DNA from: Micromonospora sp. WMMD1155
GTDB lineage: Bacteria; Actinomycetota; Actinomycetes; Mycobacteriales; Micromonosporaceae
DNA: 64,000 nucleotides
Direction of reading: 5' to 3'
Assembly: GCF_029581275.1 (NCBI RefSeq)
Contig: NZ_CP120742.1
Coordinates: forward strand, 7,192,501-7,256,500
The notes under the pieces were generated by a model. It was not told where the DNA came from. It worked only from the letters and a program-made list of their open reading frames with translations, and did not search any database. Each line of letters opens with the position of its first letter. The first letter of the stretch is position 1. Shown piece by piece: positions 18,894 to 28,584 of the stretch. The translations under genes and the position numbers were made by a program.

Positions 18894-19042
18894 CCTCCGG
18901 CCGAAACAGGTGCACCGTCGAGGCAGCGTTGCGCTGCTTCGACGATCGGATCGCATGAGGATACAGGCCGCAGAATTCCTGTGGCCCTGCCGCGAGAGCC
19001 GAGGAGAGCGCGAGGGCGAATAGCCACATCCGCTGTCCCGAC

Positions 19043-19627
19043 TCAGGGCGTAGCGGGCAACCCGGCGCGGCACAGTTCAAGAGCGTCTCGAGCACCGCGC
19101 AGGGCTGCGATCACATTCGGCGAGGGTCGCACGTGCACTTCAGGAAAGTCGAGACCAACCGCCCCGTCGGTGATCGGATAGGCCAGTTGCTCACGCCCCA
19201 GCCGGAACTGGGCGTCGATGCCGGCGCGGTTGCCGCGCGGGTCCTGGCGATGCCAGCGGCCTGCAAGGTACACGGCGACGAGGCCGTGCAGAAAGGGCTC
19301 TCCCCCGTCGGTCAGCTGTTGGTAGCACAACCCGGCCGGAACGCCGGCGGCCCGGGCCACGGCCACCAGCAGGTGGGACTTGGCATAGCAGAGGCCGACG
19401 CCGGCGCTGAGCACCTCGCCGGCGGTGACAGTGATCCGCGGATCCTGGGCGTCCACGGAATGCCGGATCCGGTCGCGAACCCATTCGTAGGCGGCCCGCA
19501 TGACGTCGACGTCGTCCGGATGCGCCGCGCGCAGTTCACCAGCTAACGCCCGCACCGCCGGATGGTCCACCTCGATGACCAAGTCACCGCCCAGGTACTC
19601 CATCGGCTCGCCCGCGACCAGTTGCAT
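19043..19627 (-). CDS. Transglutaminase-like superfamily protein
   Basis: The 194-aa protein has the transglutaminase-core triad in order: Cys in GVGLCYAKSHLL, His in FLHGLVAVYLAG and Asp in RQDPRGN. AAAGGGA precedes the ATG. There is no signal peptide, so it acts in the cytoplasm. Members of this fold act as peptidases, amidases or amide-forming enzymes. Lying at the end of the biosynthetic block, it may tailor the peptide, but it may also be an unrelated neighbour. Confidence 0.78.
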   Translation of the reverse strand: MQLVAGEPMEYLGGDLVIEVDHPAVRALAGELRAAHPDDVDVMRAAYEWVRDRIRHSVDAQDPRITVTAGEVLSAGVGLCYAKSHLLVAVARAAGVPAGLCYQQLTDGGEPFLHGLVAVYLAGRWHRQDPRGNRAGIDAQFRLGREQLAYPITDGAVGLDFPEVHVRPSPNVIAALRGARDALELCRAGLPATP

Positions 19628-19807
19628 AGCTGTCCCTTTCCCCGCCGCCCGTCCAGTCGGGTTCGAGGCTGCACCATGGCGCCACGACCCATCGCGTTAC
19701 GGTCACGGCGCTAGCGTCTCGTGTCACCCTCATTCCCGGACACAGGTGCGGCAACGCCTACCGCTCGGCCGTTTGTCGCGGACGACCCATGACGACCTTG
19801 AAGACTG

Positions 19808-19939
19808 TACGGCGATCCGTTGGCCGTCTGGCGCCCGTGGGCCGCCGATCTCCGCGGCCACTCGATCGAGGCCGGCCACCACGTCGCCGAGGAGAACCCC
19901 GTCGACCTGACCGCAGCGCTATACGATTTTCTGTCCTGA
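19808..19939 (+). pseudogene. C-terminal relic of an alpha/beta hydrolase (haloacetate-dehalogenase type)
   Basis: Forty-three codons read YGDPLAVWRPWAADLRGH, then EAGHHVAEENP and a typical AALYDFLS end. This is the last segment of dehalogenase-like alpha/beta hydrolases including the catalytic His (GHHVAEE). An in-frame TGA lies just upstream and no N-terminal part is present, so it is a deletion remnant. Confidence 0.6.
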
Positions 19940-20276
19940 GCCTCCCGCCCCGCACGCCACGACCCCGGTCCTATCCAGAACACACGTGCCGCCGGCCACG
20001 TCGACCTGATCGCCGCGTATCGGTGTTCGCCCGACGACGAGGACCGCGTCGTCGGCGAGGTCAGCGGCCCGGAGTTCCGTGCGGATCTTCCTAAGGGAAA
20101 CCGTGGCACTGCCCCATGTGGTGACTTGGGGCGCGTCCAGTGCGGCACGTCGTCCTTCGATGAGATCGCGGGCGCATCCGACGCTCCTACCAGCCGTTGA
20201 CAGAAGAAGTGCACCTGTCGTTCGCTGAATGCCACAGCCCCGGCCTGCCGGTGCCTGCAGGAGCCGGGAGACCAGG
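19940..20276. other. Intergenic region without a clear gene
   Basis: This 337-bp stretch separates the hydrolase relic from the lipoprotein gene. A minus-strand frame across it reads like protein in part (LRAADLADDAVLVVGRTP), but it has no recognisable family or start and may be another relic. The right end carries the lipoprotein ribosome-binding site. Confidence 0.35.
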
Positions 20277-21185
20277 ATGATCAGCCAGAAAGCGCCCCAG
20301 GTTCGCCTCGCGACGTTGGTAGTGATGGGCGTGCTGCTGCTCAACGGGTGCGCGAGGCAGGGCCACCGGGAGGCGGCAGACCCCAAGCCGCCGGTGACGG
20401 GCAACACGAGGGCCACCGTACCGCTGGCGCCGGAGATGTTGATCGGATCCTGGACGCTCGTCGACGTTGCCGATCCCGGCGCGGGCACGATCTTGCGCCT
20501 TGCTGGCGGTGAGCTGCACCTGATCGGCAGCCGCTGCGGCACCTTGGGCGGGTCCTGGTCGGCCAATGACGAAGGCGTTTTCCTCGCTGACGTCTGGTCG
20601 GCTTCCGCCGCCGTCATCGAAAGCACTCCTGGCTGTGAGAAGGCCAGTCAAGAGACACCCGGGTGGCTGCGGAGCGTGACCGCCTACCAGTTCGACGCGG
20701 CGGGGTTGCCCGTCCTTCTGGACGGACGAGGGCAAACGGTCGCCCGGCTGATCCCCGGAGCGACGCCGACTCCCGAGCCCGACAAAGCCGACTCCGTGCT
20801 GGAGCCACCGGTGGTCACCGACGAAGCGCGACGGGCCCTGGCATCAGCCGTCGCATTACCGGCGACGCTCGTTCCCGCCGACCAGCGCCAGCCGATAGGC
20901 CGTTGGGCGCCCAAGAACGGACACAAGGCGGCCTACCTGGAGTTCACAGCCGACGGGGAATGGCACGGATCCAACGGCTGCAACGACCAGAGCGGCCGGT
21001 GGATCACCGCTGCCGGCGGCACCCTGCTCGCCACCGCACGAGCAGCCACATTGGCGTTCTGCACCGACAGCGTGCCGATCGAACAGTGGGTCACGACGGC
21101 CAGACGAGCCGGTTTCGACGGCAAGGCCCTCGTGCTTCTCAACGCCCACGGCGACGAGACAGGCCGGCTGCGGCCCTCGAACTGA
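20277..21185 (+). CDS. META-domain lipoprotein (HslJ-like)
   Basis: The protein (about 302 aa) starts with a lipoprotein signal: a basic N-terminus, the hydrophobic VRLATLVVMGVLLL and a lipobox LLNGC. Two META-like domains follow: one around LIGSWTLVDV, and a second around IGRWAPKNGHKAAYLEF with the family-typical GSNGCND. The start at 20277 has GGGAGACC upstream; the frame is open to 20229. The protein should be tethered outside the membrane. Function is unknown, and heat-shock HslJ homology is the only lead. Confidence 0.82.
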   Translation: MISQKAPQVRLATLVVMGVLLLNGCARQGHREAADPKPPVTGNTRATVPLAPEMLIGSWTLVDVADPGAGTILRLAGGELHLIGSRCGTLGGSWSANDEGVFLADVWSASAAVIESTPGCEKASQETPGWLRSVTAYQFDAAGLPVLLDGRGQTVARLIPGATPTPEPDKADSVLEPPVVTDEARRALASAVALPATLVPADQRQPIGRWAPKNGHKAAYLEFTADGEWHGSNGCNDQSGRWITAAGGTLLATARAATLAFCTDSVPIEQWVTTARRAGFDGKALVLLNAHGDETGRLRPSN

Positions 21186-21299
21186 ACGCCGTCATGTACC
21201 AGCATTTAGCACAGGGCCTGTCACGCAGGCGCGATCACTACGACGATCGCCGCTGTGTCGCACGGGATGTGGTGTGACTGAGTGCGTACGTCACCGACC

Positions 21300-21749
21300 T
21301 CAACAGCCCTGGCGACCGGAGCGGATCCAGTAGGTGGTGCCGGCCCAGTCCGTCTCGCCGTAGGCGTCGACGCAGTTGTTCGCCGTGCCGGTCACTCCGC
21401 GCGGCCCGGCGTAGTACAGGTAGTCGGCGTCGTCCTTGGTGGAGACCGCGGTGGGGGTGCACGAGCCGGTGTCGGAGGTCTCCGCGCACCGGGCGATCTG
21501 CACGGAGGTCCGCGCCGAGGAGCCGTACGCCGCGCCGCGGTGGTACATGCAGGCGCTGTTCGTGCCGCCGTTGCTGCTGTTGTAGTAGATGACCAGCTCG
21601 ACTACGGGCTTGCTCGGCGGGTACGCGTAGCTGTAGGTGACCGTGCCCGAGCAGGCCACCGCTGCCTGCGACGGGGCCGCCGTGACGACCAGCACCGTGC
21701 CGAAGGTCAGCAACGCCAGCAGCGCTCCGAGCGCCTTGCGCAGCATCAT
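21300..21749 (-). CDS. Secreted small protein of unknown function
   Basis: The protein (about 149 aa) has a clear Sec signal peptide (MMLRKALGALLALLTFGTV then AAPSQAA as cleavage region) and a mature part with six cysteines, enough for three disulfides, and many Tyr/Ser/Thr residues. GGAGGAG lies 8 bases before the ATG at 21749. The fold is not recognised. It resembles other actinomycete exported small proteins with no assigned role. Confidence 0.72.
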   Translation of the reverse strand: MMLRKALGALLALLTFGTVLVVTAAPSQAAVACSGTVTYSYAYPPSKPVVELVIYYNSSNGGTNSACMYHRGAAYGSSARTSVQIARCAETSDTGSCTPTAVSTKDDADYLYYAGPRGVTGTANNCVDAYGETDWAGTTYWIRSGRQGC

Positions 21750-21931
21750 GAATTCCGCTCCTCCGGGACGGGGTTGGTTGAGAGCCGTCCCGCCGTCCCC
21801 TTCTACGGAACAGCGAAGTTGATCGCCGCTGGTGGTGGCGTCGATCAATCAACCCGGCACAACGCCGAACAACCGCGTACGGCGTCGCTGCGCCGGGCCG
21901 ATCGAACGGGTCGCGCCGGGGAAGGCGGCGG

Positions 21932-22262
21932 TCAGGCGCAGCTCCCGGTGACGGTGGCCTGGTCGACATGGATGGCAGCGATGACGTGGATGAAGCGGGT
22001 GCAGTCGTTGACGTTGCCGCCGGAGTGCACGAACGCCACAGTGCGACCGAAGCAGTCGCAGGCAGGGTGAATCGTGCTGGTCAGTCCACACCGACTTCGA
22101 CCGGGGGCGTGATCTTGTGGTTCGTCGGATTCACCGGCCCCCTCAGCGCCGGCGGCGTGCTGGTCGGCTCGCACGATGGTCGAGTCGACCGGGACCAGCG
22201 AGTCGATGTCCTCGGCCGTATCTGCGTCGGCGCGGATCTTCCACACGACCCGTTGAGCCTCC
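21932..22262 (-). pseudogene. IS5-family transposase remnant
   Basis: The reading frame carries VPVDSTIVRADQHAAGA and RSRCGLTSTIHPACD, which are the first catalytic-Asp block and its followers in the actinomycete IS5-group transposases (usually VDSTIVRAHQHAAGA). Both ends of the gene are missing and the C-terminal part is out of register, so this is an old relic. No terminal inverted repeats were found. Confidence 0.72.
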
Positions 22263-22509
22263 TCCGGTCATCGGCACGCGGACGACCACCCGTCACCGCC
22301 GACGACAGATAACGCGACAGTGTTACCGGCTCGATCTGTCGGTTTGGCTGTACGGATGGCTGTACAGCCACACGGCCTGGGAAGTGTGGACACGGGCGGA
22401 AGTCGCTCGGCAGTGACCTGGCGAAACCTGCGTCGCCACGCTGGCGGCCACGTCCACGGGGCGACCGCCGTTGACTCTCGGCACCCGTTCCGACGGGCAC
22501 GCGGCACGG

Positions 22510-22761
22510 TCACCCACCCTCATCCCGCAACCGGGCTCGTGCCTGCTCGACCCGCTCGGCGTACTGCGGCGAGAACGGCTCGACCAGTTCCCGTTCCAGT
22601 AGGCAGGTGAGATTCCACAGCGCCCGTTGCTCCGCCTGATCCTCGACCAGGTCAGCGAAGTCGTTGCTGGTCTCGTCGGTGCGATACAGCCACTCGAACA
22701 GAACCAGCGCCTCGTCGCGGTTGAGCCGCAAGACCACCTCGTCCTCTGCCACGCCCAGCAA
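22510..22761 (-). CDS. Small conserved actinobacterial protein
   Basis: The 83-aa acidic protein contains VVLRLNRDEALVLFEWLYR and EDQAEQRALWNLTCLLE, a pattern I recall from many actinobacterial genomes as a stand-alone small protein. It has no membrane segment. Function is unknown. Confidence 0.65.
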   Translation of the reverse strand: MLGVAEDEVVLRLNRDEALVLFEWLYRTDETSNDFADLVEDQAEQRALWNLTCLLERELVEPFSPQYAERVEQARARLRDEGG

Positions 22762-23260
22762 CGTACGGATACCTCAGTTCGGAAGTGCGTGCTCGAGCGG
22801 TCGTGCTGCCTGAAACGCCTGCGGGCGACGGCCCGCAAGGTTCCGTCTCGTGCCCGCCCGTGACCGCTACGCGCTCCGGTTACTGGCCCACGGATGGCCC
22901 ATCATGGGCAGGAACCGGCGCGTCTGCCGGATCTCCTCCGTCAGGCAGGCCCGTCCCTGCGCGAGGTTCCGCAGTCGTGTCAAGGCTCGCCGTAGGCGAC
23001 CGCGAAGCGGCTTGGCCTTGGCGCGGCCGAGGGTCGTCGCGTAGCCCTCGTGGTACCTGACCGAGGAGATCCCCCGGCCGCCGATCTCCGAGGGGAGGCC
23101 GGGGTTCGGGGCGGAGCCCCCGATCGCGACTCCTGCGTGACAAGACGCCTTTGATAACCGCGCAAGGCCGGCCACCTGGAAGGCATTGATCGCGGTCTTG
23201 ACTCTATACGCCGCCCTACTCATGATTTACTGCGGCGGTCCAACAGTGAGGGTCAATGTC
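22762..23260. other. Intergenic region without a clear gene
   Basis: This ~500-bp stretch has only short overlapping frames rich in Arg and Pro on both strands, with no family match or ribosome-binding site. The last part must carry the promoter of the membrane protein gene; GAGGG precedes its ATG. Confidence 0.4.
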
Positions 23261-25102
23261 ATGACGCAGGTAGAGCCACCGGCAGGAGGCCCCACATCAG
23301 CCGCCACTCTCAGCGAGCCTGCACCAAATGGCCGACTCGCGCGTGCCAGGTCAGGCACGAGGGACTGGCTGAACCGTGGGGCCCATCGGCGGGAACTGAG
23401 CATCGCGAGCCTCGGTTCAGTGCTCCTCGCTGTCGCGATGATCTGGCTGATTCCGCCGTACGCGGTTCGCGTGATGACTGACGGCGCCAAGACTGCGCCG
23501 ATCGCTGACCCGGCCCACACCATCGTCGGTGACGCGGGTGACCCGACGGCCCAGGCATGGCTGGTGGGATGGGGTGGCCACGCTCTCACCCACGGTCTGC
23601 GTGGCCTGTGGGATACCAACGCCTTCTATCCCGACGAGTACGGCCTGGCCCTGAACGACAGCCTGCTCGGCTATGCCCCGGCAGGGCTGATAGGCAGCGG
23701 TGTAGTCGGCGCCGTGCTGCGCTACAACATCCTGTTCGTGCTGGCTTTCGCGCTCGCCTTCTTCGGCGGCTACGCGCTCCTGCGCCAACTTGGCGCGAAC
23801 AAGGTCGCCGCCGCGGTAGCCGGGGCTGCCCTCGCCTATGCGCCCTGGCGCTACGGCCACGACGGCCATTTGAATATTCTCTCCACCGGTGGTATCACTC
23901 TGGCCCTGGCGATGCTGGCACGCGGCCACGGATTCTCGTTCACCCGCGGCTACCGTGCCGAGCGAGTCCGGCCGGGATGGGCGTTCGCCGGCTGGCTCGT
24001 CGCGGCCTGGCAGGTCAGCCTAGGCTTCGGCGTGGGGCTGGGATTCGTATACGTCCTCGCTGCCCTCTGCCTGATCACACTGACAGCGTGGCTGATCCAC
24101 CGCCCACGCCTCAGCCCCCGGCTGATCGTCGGTGATCTGATCGGCGGGCTGGTCTTCACCGCGGTGACCGGATACTTCGCGTACGCGTACCAACAAGTCC
24201 GCGAGCTCAACCCACATGTCACGCGGGACTGGGACTACGTCGCGTTTTTCTCCCCGACACTGCGCGGACTTCTCGTGGCTCCACAGTCCTCGCTGCCCTG
24301 GGGCACCCTGCACACCGACGCCCGCATCGCTCTTGGTGGCGCACCCACTGAGAAAGTGCTGCTGTGCGGGTACGCACTGTATCTACTGGCCTTCGCCGGC
24401 CTCTTCCTATCCCGCTGGTCACTGGTGCAACGGCTTCTGCTGCTGTCTGGGGCGGTCGTCGGAGTGTTGTTCGCGCTGGGCACGAACGGGCCGATCTACC
24501 GCCTGCTCTATCTCTACGTGCCCGGGTTCGATGGATCCCGTACCCCAGGCCGGTTGATCTTGTGGCCCACCATCTGCCTGGCCATCCTCGCGGCCGGCCT
24601 GGTTACCCACCTGGCCGACGTGGCTCGCAGGGGCGCCGAGCCGAAATGGTCGGTGGGAGAGGCACGGCTACTGACCGTTCCGTTGCTGGTCCTCGTGCTG
24701 GCTGAGGGCCTGCCTAACCTGGCCCACCCCCAAACCCCGGCCAAGCCGGCCGCGATGGCGCTAGCCTCCGCGCACGCTCCGACCATGGTGTTGCCGTCCA
24801 ACGACGGCATCGACCTCCACGTCCTACTGTGGTCGACCGACGGTTTTCCCACCATGGTCAACGGTGCGGCCAGCTACACCACACCCAACCGTCAGGCGAT
24901 CCGCGACGTCATGACGACCTTCCCCAGCCAGCAGGCCCTGGATCGGTTGCACCAGCTCGGCATCCGCAGCGTCGTCCTGCTGCGCGACCGGGTTTACGGC
25001 ACCCCATATGAACCACTGCTCAACACCCCCGACGTACCCGGCATCACCCGCCACGACGTCGGGTCAGACGTGGTTTACACCATCGACACCACCACGAAGT
25101 GA
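23261..25102 (+). CDS. Multi-pass GT-C-like membrane protein
   Basis: The protein (about 613 aa) has a hydrophilic N-terminal tail, then about 11-12 membrane helices, and an extracytoplasmic C-terminal domain ending in VYTIDTTTK. An acidic loop between TM1 and TM2 (VGDAGDPTAQAWLVGW, then DTNAFYPDEYGLALND) matches the layout of GT-C lipid-linked-sugar glycosyltransferases. The start at 23261 is chosen over upstream in-frame codons because GAGGG precedes it. No partner genes are adjacent. Substrate is unknown. Confidence 0.72.
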   Translation: MTQVEPPAGGPTSAATLSEPAPNGRLARARSGTRDWLNRGAHRRELSIASLGSVLLAVAMIWLIPPYAVRVMTDGAKTAPIADPAHTIVGDAGDPTAQAWLVGWGGHALTHGLRGLWDTNAFYPDEYGLALNDSLLGYAPAGLIGSGVVGAVLRYNILFVLAFALAFFGGYALLRQLGANKVAAAVAGAALAYAPWRYGHDGHLNILSTGGITLALAMLARGHGFSFTRGYRAERVRPGWAFAGWLVAAWQVSLGFGVGLGFVYVLAALCLITLTAWLIHRPRLSPRLIVGDLIGGLVFTAVTGYFAYAYQQVRELNPHVTRDWDYVAFFSPTLRGLLVAPQSSLPWGTLHTDARIALGGAPTEKVLLCGYALYLLAFAGLFLSRWSLVQRLLLLSGAVVGVLFALGTNGPIYRLLYLYVPGFDGSRTPGRLILWPTICLAILAAGLVTHLADVARRGAEPKWSVGEARLLTVPLLVLVLAEGLPNLAHPQTPAKPAAMALASAHAPTMVLPSNDGIDLHVLLWSTDGFPTMVNGAASYTTPNRQAIRDVMTTFPSQQALDRLHQLGIRSVVLLRDRVYGTPYEPLLNTPDVPGITRHDVGSDVVYTIDTTTK

Positions 25103-25169
25103 TGGTGGGCGTGTCCTCGCCGCGGTGCTTCGGCCTGGCCGACATCCAGTACGAAGACCCGATCCGTAT

Positions 25170-25274
25170 CACCGGGACCGGTGGGCGATCGAGGAGTGCA
25201 TCCAGACCGCCAAGACCAAGGTCGGCCTGGACCACTACCGGGTACGTCGACACGACGCTGACACCGCCACATAA
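25170..25274 (+). pseudogene. IS701-type transposase remnant
   Basis: The frame reads HRDRWAIEECIQTAKTKVGL followed by DHYRVRRHDA, which matches the glutamate-containing block of IS701-group DDE transposases (usually RWAIEECFQTAK...GLDxYQVR). It is cut on both sides, and downstream fragments are in another frame. It marks an old insertion next to the STAND gene pair. Confidence 0.7.
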
Positions 25275-25463
25275 CGCCTGTTCACGTCAGAGGCGCTTGC
25301 CCGTTCCTCGGCTACTGGCGCGTGGCTGGCACGCCGCCACCATCCGCGGAAACCAGAGACATCACTTCGGGCTCGTCCGCACCGGTCCGACCTCTCCCTG
25401 GGTTGTCAATGCCCGGCGAGGTCATCCGTTCGACCCTGCTGCGCGTCGATGTACACTTCCCCC

Positions 25464-25781
25464 ATGGCGACCAGGCTTGATCGGCTGACGCCGCTGGGCT
25501 CTGCGTTTTCGGGTCTGGGTGGATCGCTGACCGTTGGCTACTTGATCTACTGCCTACAGGAATCGTCGCGCTCCTTCTGGCGCTGGCCGGGAATTGTTGG
25601 TCTGGTGATCCTCTCTGTCGGCGTTCTCGCACTGATCGCTGGCTTCCTCGCACCCAAGTCTGATGCGGGCGAGACACGGACCCAGGTCCGGCAGAAGCAG
25701 AGGGGTGGCCGCCGGTCCACCAACTATCAGGCTGGCGGAAACATCTCGGTCGGACAGGTCAGCAAGCAAGAGAAGAAGTAA
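25464..25781 (+). CDS. Small two-helix membrane protein paired with a STAND NTPase
   Basis: The protein (about 105 aa) has two hydrophobic helices (residues ~14-33 and ~42-62) and a basic cytoplasmic tail. The tail ends with a motif STNYQAGGNISVGQ that recurs near the start of the next protein. An ATG at 25449 is an alternative start, and neither has a strong ribosome-binding site. It ends 4 bp before the NTPase gene, so the two are co-transcribed. A membrane effector or anchor controlled by the NTPase is the simplest reading (inference). Confidence 0.6.
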   Translation: MATRLDRLTPLGSAFSGLGGSLTVGYLIYCLQESSRSFWRWPGIVGLVILSVGVLALIAGFLAPKSDAGETRTQVRQKQRGGRRSTNYQAGGNISVGQVSKQEKK

Positions 25782-25785
25782 CGCC

Positions 25786-27816
25786 GTGGAGGCGAATCAG
25801 GACCTGCGCGGCGGAATGGGATCGACCAACTATCAGGCGGTCGGGGACATTCGCGTAGGCCTTGATGCAGAAGAAGCCGGCAGACTCATCGAGCACGTCG
25901 CTGATGCCCTCAGGCCGCGACCGCCGGGATCGCCCGCTCCGCTACTGGGATGGGTACGCATCACACCGCAGTTTCTAGCCAACCGCAAGCCACGGGCGGA
26001 CCTTGCGGATTACTTCGACGGCCTAGCGCCGGACTGGAAGGACGTCTGCCACCCCAAGCTCCGTCCTCGTCCTGCGGTGACAAAGGTCGCCCACGCGTTC
26101 CAAAACGACGATCTCGAAGACCGGAGCATCCTGCTCCGCATAGCTGGAGCTACCGGCGACGGCAAGTCCACGGTCCTTTTGCAGGCCGTTGCGCTGCTGG
26201 TCCAAGAAAATCGCTTCGACGCGATCTACTGGCGGAGCACGGCGGACGGCCGACTCGGTACGGATGCCCTGGCCTCCATGCGCGCATCGCAACGGACAAT
26301 TCTCATCGCCTCAGATGACGCCGAAGCGCTCCTCATGGATATCGACAGATTTGCTCATACCAAGCTGCATGAAGAGGATGTTTTCATTCACTTCCTGTTG
26401 GCTAGTCGCGATGTGGACTGGAACGGGGAGCGCGATCGGCTCGGCTGGAAATTCAGCACGGCTGACCGGTGGGCACCGTCCTTCCGGGTTCTGCCACCCA
26501 TCCAGTTGGGGGGAGTTGCGCCAGCCGACGCCCGCGTCGTCGCGGAGAATTGGATCAATTGCTCATCGAGCCGACCGGCGAGGCTCGCCAGTAACAACAT
26601 TGGAAAGATCGCGGAGGGCATGCTCGATGCAAGCCGTGCCTCCGAGGGGCGGCAGGCATTTATGGGCGCCCTGCTGTCCATGCGTTTCGACTCGGAGCGC
26701 CTACGGCCGCGTCTGCTATCGCTGCTGTCCAGGTTGGCAACGGTTCGTCCGGGCGACCCGGGTATTTCCCTGGCGGAATTCCTGGTCGTTCTCGCCACCG
26801 TGGACGTCAGCGGCATCGAGGGCGTGCCGCGCGATATCGCTGCGCGTCTTCTCGACATCCCAGAATCGGAGTTGCGGCCGTCGGTCGAGGTTCCGATGAA
26901 GCGGGAATTCTCTCTAGGAGCCTCCTCGCGAGCATTTTTCGCCCGGCATCCCAGCATCTCGAGGGCGCTGCTGGAGTTGGCCCTCAGCGACGAGTCAGAT
27001 TTGCGGGTCGAGTCGAGTCTCGAAAAGTTCATCGGCGACGTACGGGAAGCCGGTGAACAAAGCGGTTTCCGACCCGGATTCGGCCAGCTGATCGACCTGG
27101 GGCGGCGCTTGATGAACAGCGGCCTCCCACGCGAGCTAGTCGCCCCGCTCGCGCTCCACCTATGCCGTATTGCCTGCACCGTGGAACCCCGGGAGCTAAG
27201 CAACTTCATCGCGCTGTCCCAAGCGCTTCGTGAGCTAGGCCGACCCCAGGCGGCGATAACAGAGGTTTGGGAGGGCCAAGCGACTCGGCTGGACGACCGC
27301 AGCGTGTGGGGCGACTACGCCAACCATGTGCGCGGTGCCTGGACCGAGCTATCCACCGCACTCGGGACATCCGGGAACCAGTGGCCGTCGTACTGGGCGG
27401 CGCAGGTCTCCATTTCGGATCGCCCGGCCAGCGGAATAGACTCTCGAAACGTGCCGATCGCGCTGAATCAACTGGCCCTGAACGCAAAGCTGGTCTGCGA
27501 GCAGGGTGCGGAGCGGCGGGACTACCTCGATCTGCTGGTCGAGGTGGAGGCACTGACCAGCGCTCCTGGTTCGGCCTTATTCGACGGCAAGCGTTATCCG
27601 ACGCGTTACCTTCAGCAGCTTGGCATCGCGCCGCGTCCGTACGGCGGTACGGACGCGTTGCTCGCGGCGATTCGGCGGGCAGCGGAGGGCCTGAGGGCAT
27701 CTCAACCGTCTCTACCCTGGTGTGACCGCCTCGCCAGCCCCAAGGATGATTCCTTCGATACGCTGATAGAACATTTGGCCCGCCGCGTTGGGCGAAGCGG
27801 TGTCGCGCTGCCCTGA
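25786..27816 (+). CDS. STAND-type P-loop NTPase
   Basis: The protein (about 676 aa, GTG start 4 bp after the preceding stop) has a Walker A motif GATGDGKST near residue 122, a Walker-B-like TILIASDDAEALL and a sensor-like HFLLASRDVDW. A long helical C-terminal part (LALHLCRIACTVEPRELSNF and following) looks like a repeat/sensor region. Residues 13-25 (STNYQAVGDIRVG) repeat the tail motif of the small membrane protein. No nuclease, TIR or protease domain is visible, so the partner may carry the output. A conflict or defence role is inferred from the architecture. Confidence 0.72.
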   Translation: MEANQDLRGGMGSTNYQAVGDIRVGLDAEEAGRLIEHVADALRPRPPGSPAPLLGWVRITPQFLANRKPRADLADYFDGLAPDWKDVCHPKLRPRPAVTKVAHAFQNDDLEDRSILLRIAGATGDGKSTVLLQAVALLVQENRFDAIYWRSTADGRLGTDALASMRASQRTILIASDDAEALLMDIDRFAHTKLHEEDVFIHFLLASRDVDWNGERDRLGWKFSTADRWAPSFRVLPPIQLGGVAPADARVVAENWINCSSSRPARLASNNIGKIAEGMLDASRASEGRQAFMGALLSMRFDSERLRPRLLSLLSRLATVRPGDPGISLAEFLVVLATVDVSGIEGVPRDIAARLLDIPESELRPSVEVPMKREFSLGASSRAFFARHPSISRALLELALSDESDLRVESSLEKFIGDVREAGEQSGFRPGFGQLIDLGRRLMNSGLPRELVAPLALHLCRIACTVEPRELSNFIALSQALRELGRPQAAITEVWEGQATRLDDRSVWGDYANHVRGAWTELSTALGTSGNQWPSYWAAQVSISDRPASGIDSRNVPIALNQLALNAKLVCEQGAERRDYLDLLVEVEALTSAPGSALFDGKRYPTRYLQQLGIAPRPYGGTDALLAAIRRAAEGLRASQPSLPWCDRLASPKDDSFDTLIEHLARRVGRSGVALP

Positions 27817-28510
27817 TCGAGAGCAGCCAAGAAGATCTGTAGGCGCTCCCACGTCAGCGGATCTCTGAGGCGGGGGTCCTCCCACCGGACGCGCATCCAC
27901 GACCCGACGTGGTGCGCGCTCATGCGAATGACCGGATGTCGATCGGGTGCCGTGACGCGGGTGCCTTTCCGGCGCACGCAGAAGCTGTCCCAACCGGACG
28001 CGTGAGCTGACGTCCGGCCCAGATGTGCGCCCTGCCGATGGGCTGACCGGCGGGCGCGGTGCCTCAAGCCATCGCGGGAAGGATGACCCGTTCCAGCACC
28101 GCGAGCGGGGTCCGCCACTGGTCGGGGTCGTCGTAGTTGCCGGCGGTGACCGCCACGGTGAGGTCCAGGTCGGGCAGGACGAACAGGCGCTGGCCGCCGT
28201 TGCCCATGCCGGCCAGCAGCCGATGGCCCTCGATGGATTCGACGTACCACTGGTAGCCGTACTGCGCGCCCCAGCTGGTCTGCAGGCGTGGCTGGAGCAT
28301 CGTGCGGATCCAGTCGGCGGGGACGATCCGCTGACCGTCCCAGGCGCCCTCGGCCAGCACCAGCTCACCGATCCTGGCCAGGTCGCGGGGCGCGAGTCGC
28401 AGCCCGGACGCGGCGGAGGCCACTCCGTCCGCGCCGGTCATCCACTGAGCCTTTTCCAAGCTGACCTTGCAGCTCAGGGTGGGTGCGGCGAGCCCGGAGA
28501 TCGATGAGGG

Positions 28511-28584
28511 CGAGGCTCCAGGTAAGACAGCAGTCGACCAAGATCCGATGCCCCGACCGGGAGCCTCGCCTGTGCTGTCTTACC
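28511..28584 (+). repeat. Two interleaved inverted repeats at the transposase start
   Basis: Arm A CGAGGCTCC (28511-28519) pairs with GGAGCCTCG (28560-28568), and arm B GGTAAGACAGCA (28521-28532) pairs with TGCTGTCTTACC (28573-28584). The order is A-B-A'-B', so the two stems cannot nest and would form either alternatives or a pseudoknot. B' overlaps the likely GTG start, so the structure may limit transposase translation. Confidence 0.75.
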
